Source: an uncultured Ruminococcus sp. (GTDB taxonomy: Bacteria > Bacillota > Clostridia > Oscillospirales > Ruminococcaceae). From it: a stretch of 12,144 nt of DNA. How positions within the stretch are numbered: the first letter of the stretch is position 1; each line of letters starts with the position of its first letter. The stretch spans positions 1 through 12,144 of the forward strand of contig CAMWLD010000034.1 of NCBI GenBank assembly GCA_947175005.1, in the 5' to 3' direction. Below the pieces are notes generated by a model that had not been told where the DNA came from, made no database searches, and saw only the letters and a program-made list of their open reading frames with translations. Both the position numbers and the translations under genes were made by a program. Below are positions 1-7,128 of this stretch, piece by piece.

Positions 1-70
1 AATTAATAATGAGCCGCGCTTTTCTTGAAAATGGGAGACCAAAAAAATTCAACTTTTTCTCCAAAAATTA

Positions 71-99
71 TAGACAATCGGGGGAATATATGGTATAAT
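71..99 (+). promoter_or_regulatory. Sigma-A promoter of the four-gene + strand run
   Basis: TAGACA at 71-76 and TATAAT at 94-99 are separated by exactly 17 bases, and TGG just before the -10 box gives an extended -10 (TGn). A start near 106 is expected, leaving a ~70-base leader before the ATG at 175. The 70 bases upstream are A/T-rich and show no gene. Confidence 0.75.
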
Positions 100-120
100 T
101 AATATATGTAATTTAAAAAA

Positions 121-148
121 CCGTCTGCCGAGAGCTTTGGCGGGACGG
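121..148 (+). promoter_or_regulatory. Leader hairpin before the first gene
   Basis: CCGTC (121-125) plus TGCC (126-129) pairs with GGCG (139-142) plus GACGG (144-148). This gives a 9-bp stem with one wobble pair, one bulged G and a 9-base loop. No T-run follows, so it is unlikely to be a complete terminator. It could stabilise the mRNA or be a regulatory leader element; the sequence does not say which. Confidence 0.4.
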
Positions 149-174
149 AATTTAAGGTTAAGGAGGACACCCAA

Positions 175-852
175 ATGGCGTTATTTAATATAGGCAAACC
201 GAAAGCTCCCGCACCTGTACCGGTGCAAAAGTCGGCTCCCGCTCCTGCGGCAAATGTGAGCGCCGATGATTTTTTCAAGGATATTGACAACAGAAAAAAG
301 CGCCCCAAAAAGGTAGACGATACTATAGAAGTGCCCGAGGTAACGGGACTGAGAGAGGCTCCGCCCCCTCCCCCAAAAAGCACCTTGAAGGATATGGACA
401 CGCCCGATACGGAGGGCCTGCGGGACAAGATCGCCGATCCTGATGTATTTGTGAGGGGCGATATTGTCGGGGCGGGAGAAAGCAGTGTGGACACCGAAGT
501 TCTGCCCGACAAGACCGAGGATGTTACCCCCTGGTCGGAGGAAAAGGAAGAGCAGCGGCGTGCAAAAAAGGTGCTTGACCCCACCAGTGCGGATGACTTT
601 TTCAGCGACATTGACAGGCGCAAGAACCGCAGGGGAAGAGTTGACCCCAACATTGACGTGCCCGAGGTAACGGGGCTGCGGGAAGGACCTGCCGCTCCTG
701 CCGTTATCCGTATTGCAGGAACAGCGGAAAACATTGACACCGAGGGTCTCAGGGACAAAACTCTTCACCCGGACGAATTTGTTCGCGGTGACATCAATGT
801 TATTGACACGGGAAGTTTAAGCACGGATTCTCTCCGTGCGGAGCAGGAATGA
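175..852 (+). CDS. Hypothetical protein with two copies of a ~69-residue unit
   Basis: I do not recognise this 225-residue protein. It starts at ATG 175, eight bases after AAGGAGG. It shows no signal peptide and no membrane segment, so it is probably cytoplasmic. A Pro/Ala-rich N-terminus (residues 8-26) leads into unit 1 (29-97), an acidic/basic linker (98-137), unit 2 (138-207) and a short acidic tail. Each unit has the same four blocks in order: SADDFF.DID.RK, a VPEVTGLRE block, DTEGLRDK, and PD.FVRGDI. A partial DTEVLPDK copy lies in the linker at 106-113. The composition is charged and poor in large hydrophobics, which suggests a mostly disordered protein with short linear motifs, perhaps a scaffold or binding protein. 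That role is inference. The gene ends 29 bases before the cellulase gene, so the two are probably cotranscribed. Confidence 0.8.
   Translation: MALFNIGKPKAPAPVPVQKSAPAPAANVSADDFFKDIDNRKKRPKKVDDTIEVPEVTGLREAPPPPPKSTLKDMDTPDTEGLRDKIADPDVFVRGDIVGAGESSVDTEVLPDKTEDVTPWSEEKEEQRRAKKVLDPTSADDFFSDIDRRKNRRGRVDPNIDVPEVTGLREGPAAPAVIRIAGTAENIDTEGLRDKTLHPDEFVRGDINVIDTGSLSTDSLRAEQE
259..795 (+). repeat. Internal duplication in the first gene
   Basis: Codons 29-97 (bases 259-465) and 138-207 (bases 586-795) encode two recognisably homologous units with conserved blocks such as VPEVTGLRE and FVRGDI. The connecting parts diverge: the proline-rich stretch PPPPPK in unit 1 becomes APAVIR in unit 2. This points to an old in-gene duplication with selection on the blocks rather than the linkers. 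Confidence 0.8.
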
Positions 853-881
853 TACACTTATAAGAAAGGATAAAATGAACA

Positions 882-2099
882 ATGATAAGAATAAAGAAAA
901 TTGCAGCGACTGCGCTGGCAATGGCTATGTGTGTGACCTGTCTTGCAGGGTGTAATAACAGCAACCCCGAGGAGAACATCACAGACCCCGGGAATTCGCA
1001 GGAAGCAGTTACCGAGGCGCTTTATGAAATGACCCCCATGAGGGACATTCCCTCCATTGAGCTGGTCAAGGAAATGCGTGTGGGCTGGAATCTGGGCAAT
1101 ACCTTTGATTCTCTTATAAATAATCCCGACGGCAGCGAAACCACAGAGCAGTGGGAGACCGCCTGGGGTCAGCCCGTTACCACACAGCGGCTTATTGACA
1201 GCGTTAAGGCACAGGGCTTTAATGTACTGCGGCTGCCCGTTACCTGGGAGGGCAAATTCGGGGAGGCTCCCGACTACACTATCCGTGAGGACTGGCTTGC
1301 AAGGGTAAAAGAGGTAGTGGACTATGCCTATGCCAATGATATGTTCGTTATTTTGAACGCTCACCATGAGGAATGGAACAATCCTACAGCCGATAATGAG
1401 GCGGCTGCGGATAAGATACTGCGTGCTATATGGAAGCAGATCGCCGAATATTTCAAGGATTACAATGAAAAGCTTATTTTTGAGGGAATGAACGAGCCTC
1501 GTCTTAAAGGCACTCCCATGGAGTGGACAGGCGGAAACGCCGAAGCAAGGGAGGTAATAAACCACTGGAATGCCGCCTTTGTTGAGACTGTTCGGGCAAC
1601 CGGGGGCAATAACGCAAACCGTCACCTTATGGTGCCCACCTATGCTGCCTCTACCTCGGGTCAGGTGCTGAACGAAACGGTGATACCCGACGACGACAAG
1701 GTCATTTTGTCTGTTCATGCATATCTGCCATATTTCTTTGCTCTTGCGGAGCCCGATTCCGCTGTCAGCGAATGGAGCGCGGACAATCCTGCGGACACAC
1801 GGGATATTGACGTTCTTTTTGCGGATCTCAAGGACAGATATATTGACAAGGGACAGGCGGTCATTATGGGTGAATTCGGTTCGAGAAACCGTATGAACAC
1901 CGCCGCACGAGCCGACTGCGCAAGATATTACATCACCAAGGCGACCGAAGCGGGCGTTCCCTGCGTTTGGTGGGACAACAACGCATTTGTCGGAAACGGG
2001 GAGAACTTCGGGCTTATCGAGCGAAAGAGCTATGAATGGAGATACCCCGAAATAGTCACCGCCATGATGGAAGCCCGCGGCGGCGAATGGGATCAATAA
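882..2099 (+). CDS. GH5 endoglucanase (cellulase), surface lipoprotein
   Basis: This is a 405-residue glycoside hydrolase of family 5, which cleaves beta-1,4-glucan with retention of configuration. The N-terminus carries two Lys, a hydrophobic stretch and a lipobox LAGC with Cys24, so the enzyme should be lipid-anchored outside the membrane. GH5 landmarks appear in order: GWNLGNTF (69-76), LRLPVTW with Arg117, NAHHE (159-163), MNEP with acid/base Glu205, SVHAYLPY (277-284), MGEFGS with nucleophile Glu331, and VWWDN (362-366). The overall pattern resembles subfamily GH5_4, which contains endoglucanases, licheninases and xyloglucanases; the exact substrate is inference. There is no dockerin or carbohydrate-binding module, only a short linker (about 25-55) and then the catalytic barrel. 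AGGA ends 11 bases before the chosen ATG. An ATG at 875 is out of frame. The stop overlaps the next start. Confidence 0.95.
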   Translation: MIRIKKIAATALAMAMCVTCLAGCNNSNPEENITDPGNSQEAVTEALYEMTPMRDIPSIELVKEMRVGWNLGNTFDSLINNPDGSETTEQWETAWGQPVTTQRLIDSVKAQGFNVLRLPVTWEGKFGEAPDYTIREDWLARVKEVVDYAYANDMFVILNAHHEEWNNPTADNEAAADKILRAIWKQIAEYFKDYNEKLIFEGMNEPRLKGTPMEWTGGNAEAREVINHWNAAFVETVRATGGNNANRHLMVPTYAASTSGQVLNETVIPDDDKVILSVHAYLPYFFALAEPDSAVSEWSADNPADTRDIDVLFADLKDRYIDKGQAVIMGEFGSRNRMNTAARADCARYYITKATEAGVPCVWWDNNAFVGNGENFGLIERKSYEWRYPEIVTAMMEARGGEWDQ

Positions 2100-2866
2100 T
2101 GACAGGTCTTTGCGATAAAGAACGCTTTGAGACAGCCTGCCGCCTGGTATCATCGGGCGGCAGGCTTAAAAGCGGCATAGGGACTATGGGGGAAAGCTCG
2201 GTTCATGCGGTGCTGAAAAATTATTTCGAGCCTTTTCAGGAATCCCAGGAGATGAAGCTTGGAGGATATGTGGCTGACATTGTGGGGGAGGACGGTATCA
2301 TCGAGATACAGACGGGGCAGTTTTCCCATTTAAAGGACAAGCTGGCGGCTTTTCTTCCTGCGGCGGCGGTGACGGTGGTCTATCCCGTGTACGTGAAAAA
2401 GCGGATAGTTATTATTGACGGCGAGGGGGTGCTCGGAAAGCCGAGAACGTCCCCTTTAAAGGAGACCCCTTATGAGATATTCCGTGAGCTTTTTCCAATC
2501 GCACAGTTCCTCACGTGTCCGAATCTGCGGTTTGCTGTTATGTCGATGGAGTGCGAGGAATATCGGATAAACCCCGAATTTATCGGGAAAAAGAAAAACC
2601 GTCGGGGGCGGTTCTCGGTGATTGACCGAATGCCCACGGCGCTGGTTTCCGAAATGCGGATAAATTCTCCCGATAACTGGCGGCAGCTTATCCCCTGTAT
2701 TTTTGATGAGGATTTTACCACAGCTGATCTGGCGGAGGCTGCGGCTATTCCCCGAGAAACGGCGGGACTTGCTCTTTCCGCCCTTTTCCGCGGAAATGTT
2801 CTCCTGCGGACAGGTAAAAAGGGGAGGGCGTTTACATACAGATTTAATGAAGAACTGATGAGTTGA
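2099..2866 (+). CDS. Putative PD-(D/E)XK-fold nuclease-like protein
   Basis: The protein has 255 residues when started at ATG 2099, whose first base is the last base of the cellulase stop (TAATG). This suggests termination-reinitiation. An in-frame ATG at 2036 would give a 64-base overlap and is less likely. The N-terminal half has the layout of a restriction-endonuclease-like fold: GESSVHAVLK with Glu32 on a helix, then YVAD with Asp60, then IIEIQTGQF with Glu69-x-Gln71, a known variant of the E-x-K signature, followed by a helix and a TVVYPV strand (92-97). Residues ~203-250 (DFTTADLAEAA onward) look like a winged helix ending in a basic hairpin. I recall similar uncharacterised proteins in clostridia but cannot name a family. 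A DNA-binding or nuclease role is inferred from motif order only. Coupling to a secreted cellulase is unexplained. Confidence 0.8.
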   Translation: MTGLCDKERFETACRLVSSGGRLKSGIGTMGESSVHAVLKNYFEPFQESQEMKLGGYVADIVGEDGIIEIQTGQFSHLKDKLAAFLPAAAVTVVYPVYVKKRIVIIDGEGVLGKPRTSPLKETPYEIFRELFPIAQFLTCPNLRFAVMSMECEEYRINPEFIGKKKNRRGRFSVIDRMPTALVSEMRINSPDNWRQLIPCIFDEDFTTADLAEAAAIPRETAGLALSALFRGNVLLRTGKKGRAFTYRFNEELMS

Positions 2867-2885
2867 ACCGAGGAAGTGAACAGCC

Positions 2886-3263
2886 TTGAATATGCGTGAA
2901 CCGCGTGAACCGACCGAATATCAAAAAATTTCATCGGATATTGAAAAAAAGCTTGCGGGTGCAGACCTGACAGCAGACGATCTGTTTCGCGGACATTTGC
3001 ATTACGGTGATAAATTTAACGATCCCATAGGTATCTATATAGTCCGCAGGAAAAAAGGATATGAGATATATTATCTTAACATTCACGGCATTGAGAGCGT
3101 TAAGAAACTAAGCACCGAGGACGAGGTCGTGTTTCAGATCATTTATGACGGAATTACGGACTTTTCCTACAGGGCGGGCGGATATAATTCCCGCAAAAGG
3201 GCTTTGGAGCTTTTGAAAATGATAGATGCCGATCATTACAATGAAATTATTAAACAAGGATAA
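2886..3263 (+). CDS. Small hypothetical protein
   Basis: I do not recognise this 125-residue protein. TTG at 2886 is favoured because AGGA (2871-2874) is 11 bases upstream. ATG at 2892 would lie 17 bases from the same site and shortens the protein by only two residues. There is no signal peptide or membrane segment. An N-terminal helical part (about 11-38) is followed by a beta-rich middle containing GIYIVRRKKGYEIYYLN and a C-terminal helix ending near IIKQG. The small alpha-beta layout with a TEDE turn (about 77-80) recalls polymorphic-toxin immunity proteins, but no toxin gene lies nearby, so that is only a guess. It starts 19 bases after the preceding gene and ends four bases before a terminator, so it is the last gene of the run. 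Confidence 0.75.
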   Translation: MNMREPREPTEYQKISSDIEKKLAGADLTADDLFRGHLHYGDKFNDPIGIYIVRRKKGYEIYYLNIHGIESVKKLSTEDEVVFQIIYDGITDFSYRAGGYNSRKRALELLKMIDADHYNEIIKQG

Positions 3264-3267
3264 ATAT

Positions 3268-3296
3268 AACTCCCTCGCCAAAGCGGCGGGGGAGTT
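3268..3296. terminator. Terminator hairpin between convergent genes
   Basis: The arms 3268-3279 (AACTCCCTCGCC) and 3285-3296 form a 12-bp stem with one G-T wobble and a five-base loop. It starts four bases after the + strand stop and lies 17 bases beyond the dnaJ stop on the - strand. The flanking T-tracts are weak in both directions (GTTCTATTATT on +), so it may terminate imperfectly or mainly protect 3' ends. Confidence 0.75.
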
Positions 3297-3313
3297 GTTC
3301 TATTATTAATATT

Positions 3314-4477
3314 TTACTGCTTAAGAATGTTTTTTACCCTATCAACAAAGCTTTTGCGGTTGTAGTTATTTTCTCCGAGGCTTTCCTCGAATTTTTTCAG
3401 CAGCTCCTTCTGCGTCTTGTTAAGGTTTTTTGGAATCTCAACATTTACCGTAACATACTGATTGCCCCGCTCAATGTACTGATTGCCGTTGTTATTGCGA
3501 CTGCTCTTTTGCACGCCCTTGCCCTTTACGGTGAATACCTTTCCGGAGGGAGTTCCCTCTGGAACTGTCATATTAACGCTGCCGTCAATGGTGGGCACTT
3601 TAACGCTGGCGCCCAAAACAGCCTGGCTGTAGGTAATGGGTATCTTCGTGTATATGTCATAGCCGTCTCTTTCAAAAAAGGGATCGGGACGGACATTTAC
3701 GTTCACAAGCAGATTGCCGGAGGGGCCGCCGTTTATGCCGCAGTGCCCCTTCCCTCTGTCTCTGATCGTCATACCGTCGTCAATGCCTGCGGGAATGTTC
3801 ACGGTGATCGTCTTGGGAACGGAAATCCTCCCCACGCCCTTGCATTTGGGACAGGGGTTTGATATTACAGTACCCTTACCGCCGCAGCGTGTGCAGGGGC
3901 GCTGACTGGAGATCATGCCGAAGGGCGTGCGCTGGGCGGTCTTTACCTGACCCGAGCCGCCGCATTCCGAGCATGTCTCGGCATATGCTCCCGGGGCTGC
4001 TCCCGAGCCGTCACAGTCGGGGCACTTTTCCATTCGTGAAATTTTAATGTCCTTTACCGTGCCGTTGCAGGCTTCCATGAAATCAATGGTGACCTCCGTC
4101 TGAATATCCTGCCCCCTTCTCGGTGCATTGGGATTGCTTCTGCTGCTGCTCCCGAAGCCGCCTCCGAAGAAAGAGCTGAAAATATCCCCGATATCTCCCA
4201 TATCTCCAAAGCCCGAAAAGCCGCCGAAGCCGCCTCCCCCGTAGGAGGGGTCAACTCCTGCATGGCCGAATTGGTCGTAGCGGGATTTTTTGTCGGGGTC
4301 GGAAAGGCACTCATATGCTTCGTTGACCTCCTTCATTTTCTCCTCGCATTCCTTATCGTCCGGGTGTAAATCGGGGTGATATTTCTTGACGCTGGCACGG
4401 TATGCTTTTTTTATTTCATCGTCGCTTGCGCCCTTTTTCAGCCCGAGCACCTCATAAAAATCTCTCTTATCAGCCAT
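3314..4477 (-). CDS. dnaJ: Chaperone protein DnaJ
   Basis: This is a full-length type I Hsp40 of 387 residues, the co-chaperone that delivers unfolded clients to DnaK and stimulates its ATPase. The J domain (about 5-70) has the essential HPD at 34-36. A Gly/Phe-rich linker follows (79-110). Then come all four CxxCxGxG zinc motifs, at 152-159, 169-176, 195-202 and 209-216, giving two complete zinc sites. The C-terminal client-binding and dimerisation domains occupy about 220-375. AAGGAG sits a few bases before the ATG. It is the last gene of the heat-shock cluster. It is separated from dnaK by 164 bases that hold a hairpin and a heptamer array, so its expression may be partly uncoupled from dnaK. 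Confidence 0.98.
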   Translation of the reverse strand: MADKRDFYEVLGLKKGASDDEIKKAYRASVKKYHPDLHPDDKECEEKMKEVNEAYECLSDPDKKSRYDQFGHAGVDPSYGGGGFGGFSGFGDMGDIGDIFSSFFGGGFGSSSRSNPNAPRRGQDIQTEVTIDFMEACNGTVKDIKISRMEKCPDCDGSGAAPGAYAETCSECGGSGQVKTAQRTPFGMISSQRPCTRCGGKGTVISNPCPKCKGVGRISVPKTITVNIPAGIDDGMTIRDRGKGHCGINGGPSGNLLVNVNVRPDPFFERDGYDIYTKIPITYSQAVLGASVKVPTIDGSVNMTVPEGTPSGKVFTVKGKGVQKSSRNNNGNQYIERGNQYVTVNVEIPKNLNKTQKELLKKFEESLGENNYNRKSFVDRVKNILKQ

Positions 4478-4489
4478 ACAAAAGCTCCT

Positions 4490-4524
4490 TACTAGAGGCC
4501 AGAGGTAAGAGGATAGAGGCTAGA
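4490..4524. repeat. Five tandem heptamers between dnaK and dnaJ
   Basis: Read on the + strand, 4490-4524 splits into five 7-base units: TACTAGA, GGCCAGA, GGTAAGA, GGATAGA and GGCTAGA. All end in AGA and four begin with GG. On the dnaJ mRNA this is a pyrimidine-rich TCTnnCC array ending just before the AAGGAG ribosome site. The array does not encode protein and lies outside any stem I can see. Confidence 0.7.
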
Positions 4525-4578
4525 ATTTTAACCCTTTCTACCTTGTATACTCTGCCTGTATTTATTGCATAATAAAAT

Positions 4579-4626
4579 CCTATGCCGCATACAACAGATT
4601 TGTTCATTTCCGTTGTATGCGGTAGG
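4579..4626 (-). terminator. Hairpin after dnaK, possible attenuating terminator
   Basis: CCGCATACAAC (4585-4595) pairs perfectly with GTTGTATGCGG (4612-4622). After a two-base bulge the stem extends through CCTA (4579-4582) and TAGG (4623-4626), giving 15 bp in total with a 16-base loop. It begins 15 bases after the dnaK stop. In the - direction it is followed by ATTTTATT, a moderate U-tract. It could end part of the transcripts, or stabilise a processed hrcA-grpE-dnaK mRNA, so that dnaJ is made at a lower level. Confidence 0.6.
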
Positions 4627-4641
4627 TTTATATAAAACTTA

Positions 4642-6474
4642 TCAGTTTTCGGTAAATTCTGCGTCTACAATGCCGTCGTCGCTGTCGTCGCTGTATGCAG
4701 CTCCGCCCATATCCTGTGCGCCTTGTGCGCCTGCGGAAGCGCCCGCTGCCTGGTATACCTTGGAGGAAAGCTCGTAAACTGCTTTCTGAAGCTCTTCGGT
4801 CTTTGCCTTCATCTGTGCGGTGTCGTTTGCCTCGATAGCCTTTTTAAGCTCTTCTATCTTAGCCTGAATGGGGGCTTTGTCGCTGTCGGTCACCTTGTCG
4901 CCGAAATCGGTCAGCGCCTTTTCGCTCTGGAATACAAGACTTTCAGCCTGGTTCTTGATGTCCACTTCTTCCTTGCGCTTCTTATCCTCCTCGGCATAAC
5001 GCTCTGCGTCTGCAACAGCCTTGTCTATATCCTCCTTGGACATATTTGTGGAGGACTGAATTGTAATATTCTGCTCCTTGCCTGTGCCAAGGTCCTTTGC
5101 AAATACGTGAACGATACCGTTGGAGTCAATATCGAATGTAACCTCGATCTGAGGAACGCCTCTGGGTGCGGGAGCAATGCCGTCCAGTCTGAACATACCC
5201 AGCTGCTTGTTGTCCTTGGCGAATTCTCTCTCGCCCTGGAGAACGTTGATGTCAACGGCAGTCTGATTATCCGCATAGGTGGAGAACACCTGAGAATGCT
5301 TGATAGGAATAGCCTTGTTTCTCTCGATCATCTTTGTGCAAACGCCGCCTGCGGTCTCGATACCGAGAGACAGGGGAGTAACGTCACGAAGAACCATTCC
5401 CGTAACGTCGCCCGTGAACACGCCGCCCTGAAGCGCCGCACCGAGAGCAACGCACTCGTCGGGGTTAATGCCCTTGAAAGGCTCTGTGCCCATGTGCTTC
5501 TTAACAGCCTCCTGCACAGCGGGGATTCTCGAAGAACCGCCCACCATAAGCACCTTGTTGATATCCGAGGGCTTGAGGCCTGCGTCGGAAAGCGCCTGGC
5601 GCACGGGACCCATGGTAGCCTCAACCAGGTCATGGGTCAGCTCGTCGAACTTAGCTTTTGTAAGAGTAAGCTCCAGATGCTTGGGGCCTGTTGCGTCCGC
5701 TGTGATATAGGGGAGGTTTATCATTGAGGAGGGAGTGGAGGAAAGCTCTATCTTGGACTTCTCCGCAGCCTCTTTAAGTCTCTGCATAGCCATTTTATCC
5801 GAGGAAAGGTCTATTCCGTCGGAAGCCTTGAAGGACTCTATCATCCAGTTGATTATTCTCTGGTCGAAATCGTCGCCGCCCAGGTGGTTGTTTCCGGCTG
5901 TTGCCTGTACTTCCTGTACGCCGTCGCCCATTTCGATAATGGATACGTCGAATGTACCGCCGCCCAGGTCGTAAACCATAACAGTCTGATCCTGCTCCTT
6001 GTCAATGCCGTAGGAGAGGGCTGCGGCTGTAGGCTCGTTGATGATACGCTTAACGGTAAGTCCTGCGATCTGTCCCGCGTCCTTGGTCGCCTGTCTCTGA
6101 GCGTCGGTGAAATATGCGGGAACTGTGATAACAGCCTCTGTTACCTTTTCGCCCAGATAGCTTTCCGCATCGGCTTTAAGCTTCTGAAGGATCATTGCGG
6201 AAATTTCCTGTGGGGTGTACTTCTTGTCGTCAATGGCAACCTTGTAATCCGAGCCCATGTGGCGCTTGATAGAGGAAACCGTGCGATCCGCATTGGTCAC
6301 CGCCTGTCTCTTAGCCACCTGTCCCACAAGGCGCTCGCCCGTTTTAGTAAAGCCCACTACCGAGGGAGTGGTTCTTGCGCCCTCCGCATTGGCGATAACA
6401 ACAGCGTCGCCGCCCTCCATTACCGCTACGCAGGAGTTAGTTGTACCCAGGTCTATACCTATGATTTTTGACAT
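4642..6474 (-). CDS. dnaK: Chaperone protein DnaK (Hsp70)
   Basis: This is a complete cytoplasmic Hsp70 of 610 residues. It binds exposed hydrophobic peptides in an ATP-controlled cycle with DnaJ and GrpE. The nucleotide-binding domain shows the three Hsp70 signatures: IDLGTTNS (7-14), [11 protein letters not shown] (168-178) and [11 protein letters not shown] (308-318). The interdomain linker and start of the substrate domain are at DVTPLSLG (364-371). A helical lid (about 480-575), a Gly/Ala-rich tail and the typical acidic end DAEFTEN follow. The length and short N-terminal lobe fit the low-GC Gram-positive form, which lacks the ~24-residue insert of proteobacterial DnaK. AAAGGAAG lies seven bases before the ATG. 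It follows grpE by 70 bases, with a small hairpin in the gap. Confidence 0.99.
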   Translation of the reverse strand: MSKIIGIDLGTTNSCVAVMEGGDAVVIANAEGARTTPSVVGFTKTGERLVGQVAKRQAVTNADRTVSSIKRHMGSDYKVAIDDKKYTPQEISAMILQKLKADAESYLGEKVTEAVITVPAYFTDAQRQATKDAGQIAGLTVKRIINEPTAAALSYGIDKEQDQTVMVYDLGGGTFDVSIIEMGDGVQEVQATAGNNHLGGDDFDQRIINWMIESFKASDGIDLSSDKMAMQRLKEAAEKSKIELSSTPSSMINLPYITADATGPKHLELTLTKAKFDELTHDLVEATMGPVRQALSDAGLKPSDINKVLMVGGSSRIPAVQEAVKKHMGTEPFKGINPDECVALGAALQGGVFTGDVTGMVLRDVTPLSLGIETAGGVCTKMIERNKAIPIKHSQVFSTYADNQTAVDINVLQGEREFAKDNKQLGMFRLDGIAPAPRGVPQIEVTFDIDSNGIVHVFAKDLGTGKEQNITIQSSTNMSKEDIDKAVADAERYAEEDKKRKEEVDIKNQAESLVFQSEKALTDFGDKVTDSDKAPIQAKIEELKKAIEANDTAQMKAKTEELQKAVYELSSKVYQAAGASAGAQGAQDMGGAAYSDDSDDGIVDAEFTEN

Positions 6475-6497
6475 ATAAATTCTTCCTTTCTGTAATT

Positions 6498-6510
6498 GCC
6501 CCGTTGGGGC
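6498..6510. other. Small GC hairpin between grpE and dnaK
   Basis: GCCCC (6498-6502) and GGGGC (6506-6510) form a perfect 5-bp stem with a 3-base loop, just upstream of the dnaK ribosome site. On the - strand it is followed by AATTACAG rather than a T-run, so it is not a terminator. It may be an mRNA processing or stability element favouring abundant dnaK mRNA (inference). Confidence 0.4.
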
Positions 6511-6544
6511 GGTCGTATGTTTTTTAAATGCTTTATATTAGACT

Positions 6545-7111
6545 TTAAGGATTAGCCACCGTTACCATTGCGGGACGAATGACCTTTTTTCCTATTGTGT
6601 AGCCCTTTTGCAGAACTGCCGCAACGGTATTTTCTCCCAAGGCTTCATCTTCCGTGCTGCTTACTGCATTGTGGACATTCGGGTCAAAGGGCTGCCCCAG
6701 CGCCTCTATCTCCGTAACTCCCAGCTTATCGAGAATGCCCTTGTAACGGGTGTAGATCATCTCAATGCCCTTTTTGAAATTGGGATCGGAGCATTCCGCA
6801 GCCAGCGCCCTCTCAAAGTCGTCTATCACCGAGAGAATATCCGTCACCGCCGCGATCGTGGCGTTTTCGTAAGCCTCGGACTTTTCCTTTACCGAGCGGT
6901 TGCGGTAGTTGTAATACTCCGCGTCCAGCCGCAGGTATTTTTCCTTTTCGTCCGCAAGCTCATTTTCGAGCTTTGCAAGCCTCTCTGCCGCCTCTTCCTC
7001 GGGGGACTTTTCCGCAGCTTCTTCCTCTGCGGGAACTTCCTCTTCGGGACTTTCCGCTGCCTCCGCAGCCTCGGAAACGGCTTCCTCTACAGGTGTTTCG
7101 TTTTCCGCCAT
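6545..7111 (-). CDS. grpE: Nucleotide exchange factor GrpE
   Basis: GrpE (188 residues) releases ADP from DnaK and resets the chaperone cycle; it acts as a cytoplasmic dimer. A long acidic Glu/Ala/Pro-rich tail (1-42) is followed by a coiled-coil helix (about 43-85) containing the AEYYNYRNR signature (64-72), the helical VIDDFERAL segment (95-103), and the beta-wing with LGQPFDPNVHNAV (138-150) and KGYTIGKKVIRPAMV (169-183). The length is typical. An AAAGGAGG site ten bases before the ATG overlaps the end of hrcA, whose stop is only 17 bases upstream, so the two are cotranscribed and possibly coupled. The acidic tail is compositionally biased but usual for the family. Confidence 0.98.
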   Translation of the reverse strand: MAENETPVEEAVSEAAEAAESPEEEVPAEEEAAEKSPEEEAAERLAKLENELADEKEKYLRLDAEYYNYRNRSVKEKSEAYENATIAAVTDILSVIDDFERALAAECSDPNFKKGIEMIYTRYKGILDKLGVTEIEALGQPFDPNVHNAVSSTEDEALGENTVAAVLQKGYTIGKKVIRPAMVTVANP

Positions 7112-7128
7112 TGTTTTACTGCCTCCTT

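Noticed and set aside
2036..2098. Longer start for the nuclease-like gene
   Set aside because: It would overlap the cellulase by 64 bases; ATG 2099 gives the common TAATG coupling and the conserved part begins after it.
858..2153. 431-codon - strand frame opposite the cellulase
   Set aside because: Shadow of the GH5 gene, whose catalytic motifs are unmistakable on the + strand; the antisense frame has no recognisable domain.
4490..4626. CRISPR-like or mobile-element ends between dnaK and dnaJ
   Set aside because: The heptamers have no spacers and the inverted repeat is a single hairpin; no transposase or target duplication is seen.
4723..5727. 334-codon + strand frame opposite dnaK
   Set aside because: Antisense shadow of dnaK; rich in Cys, Leu and His as expected from reverse-reading conserved codons.
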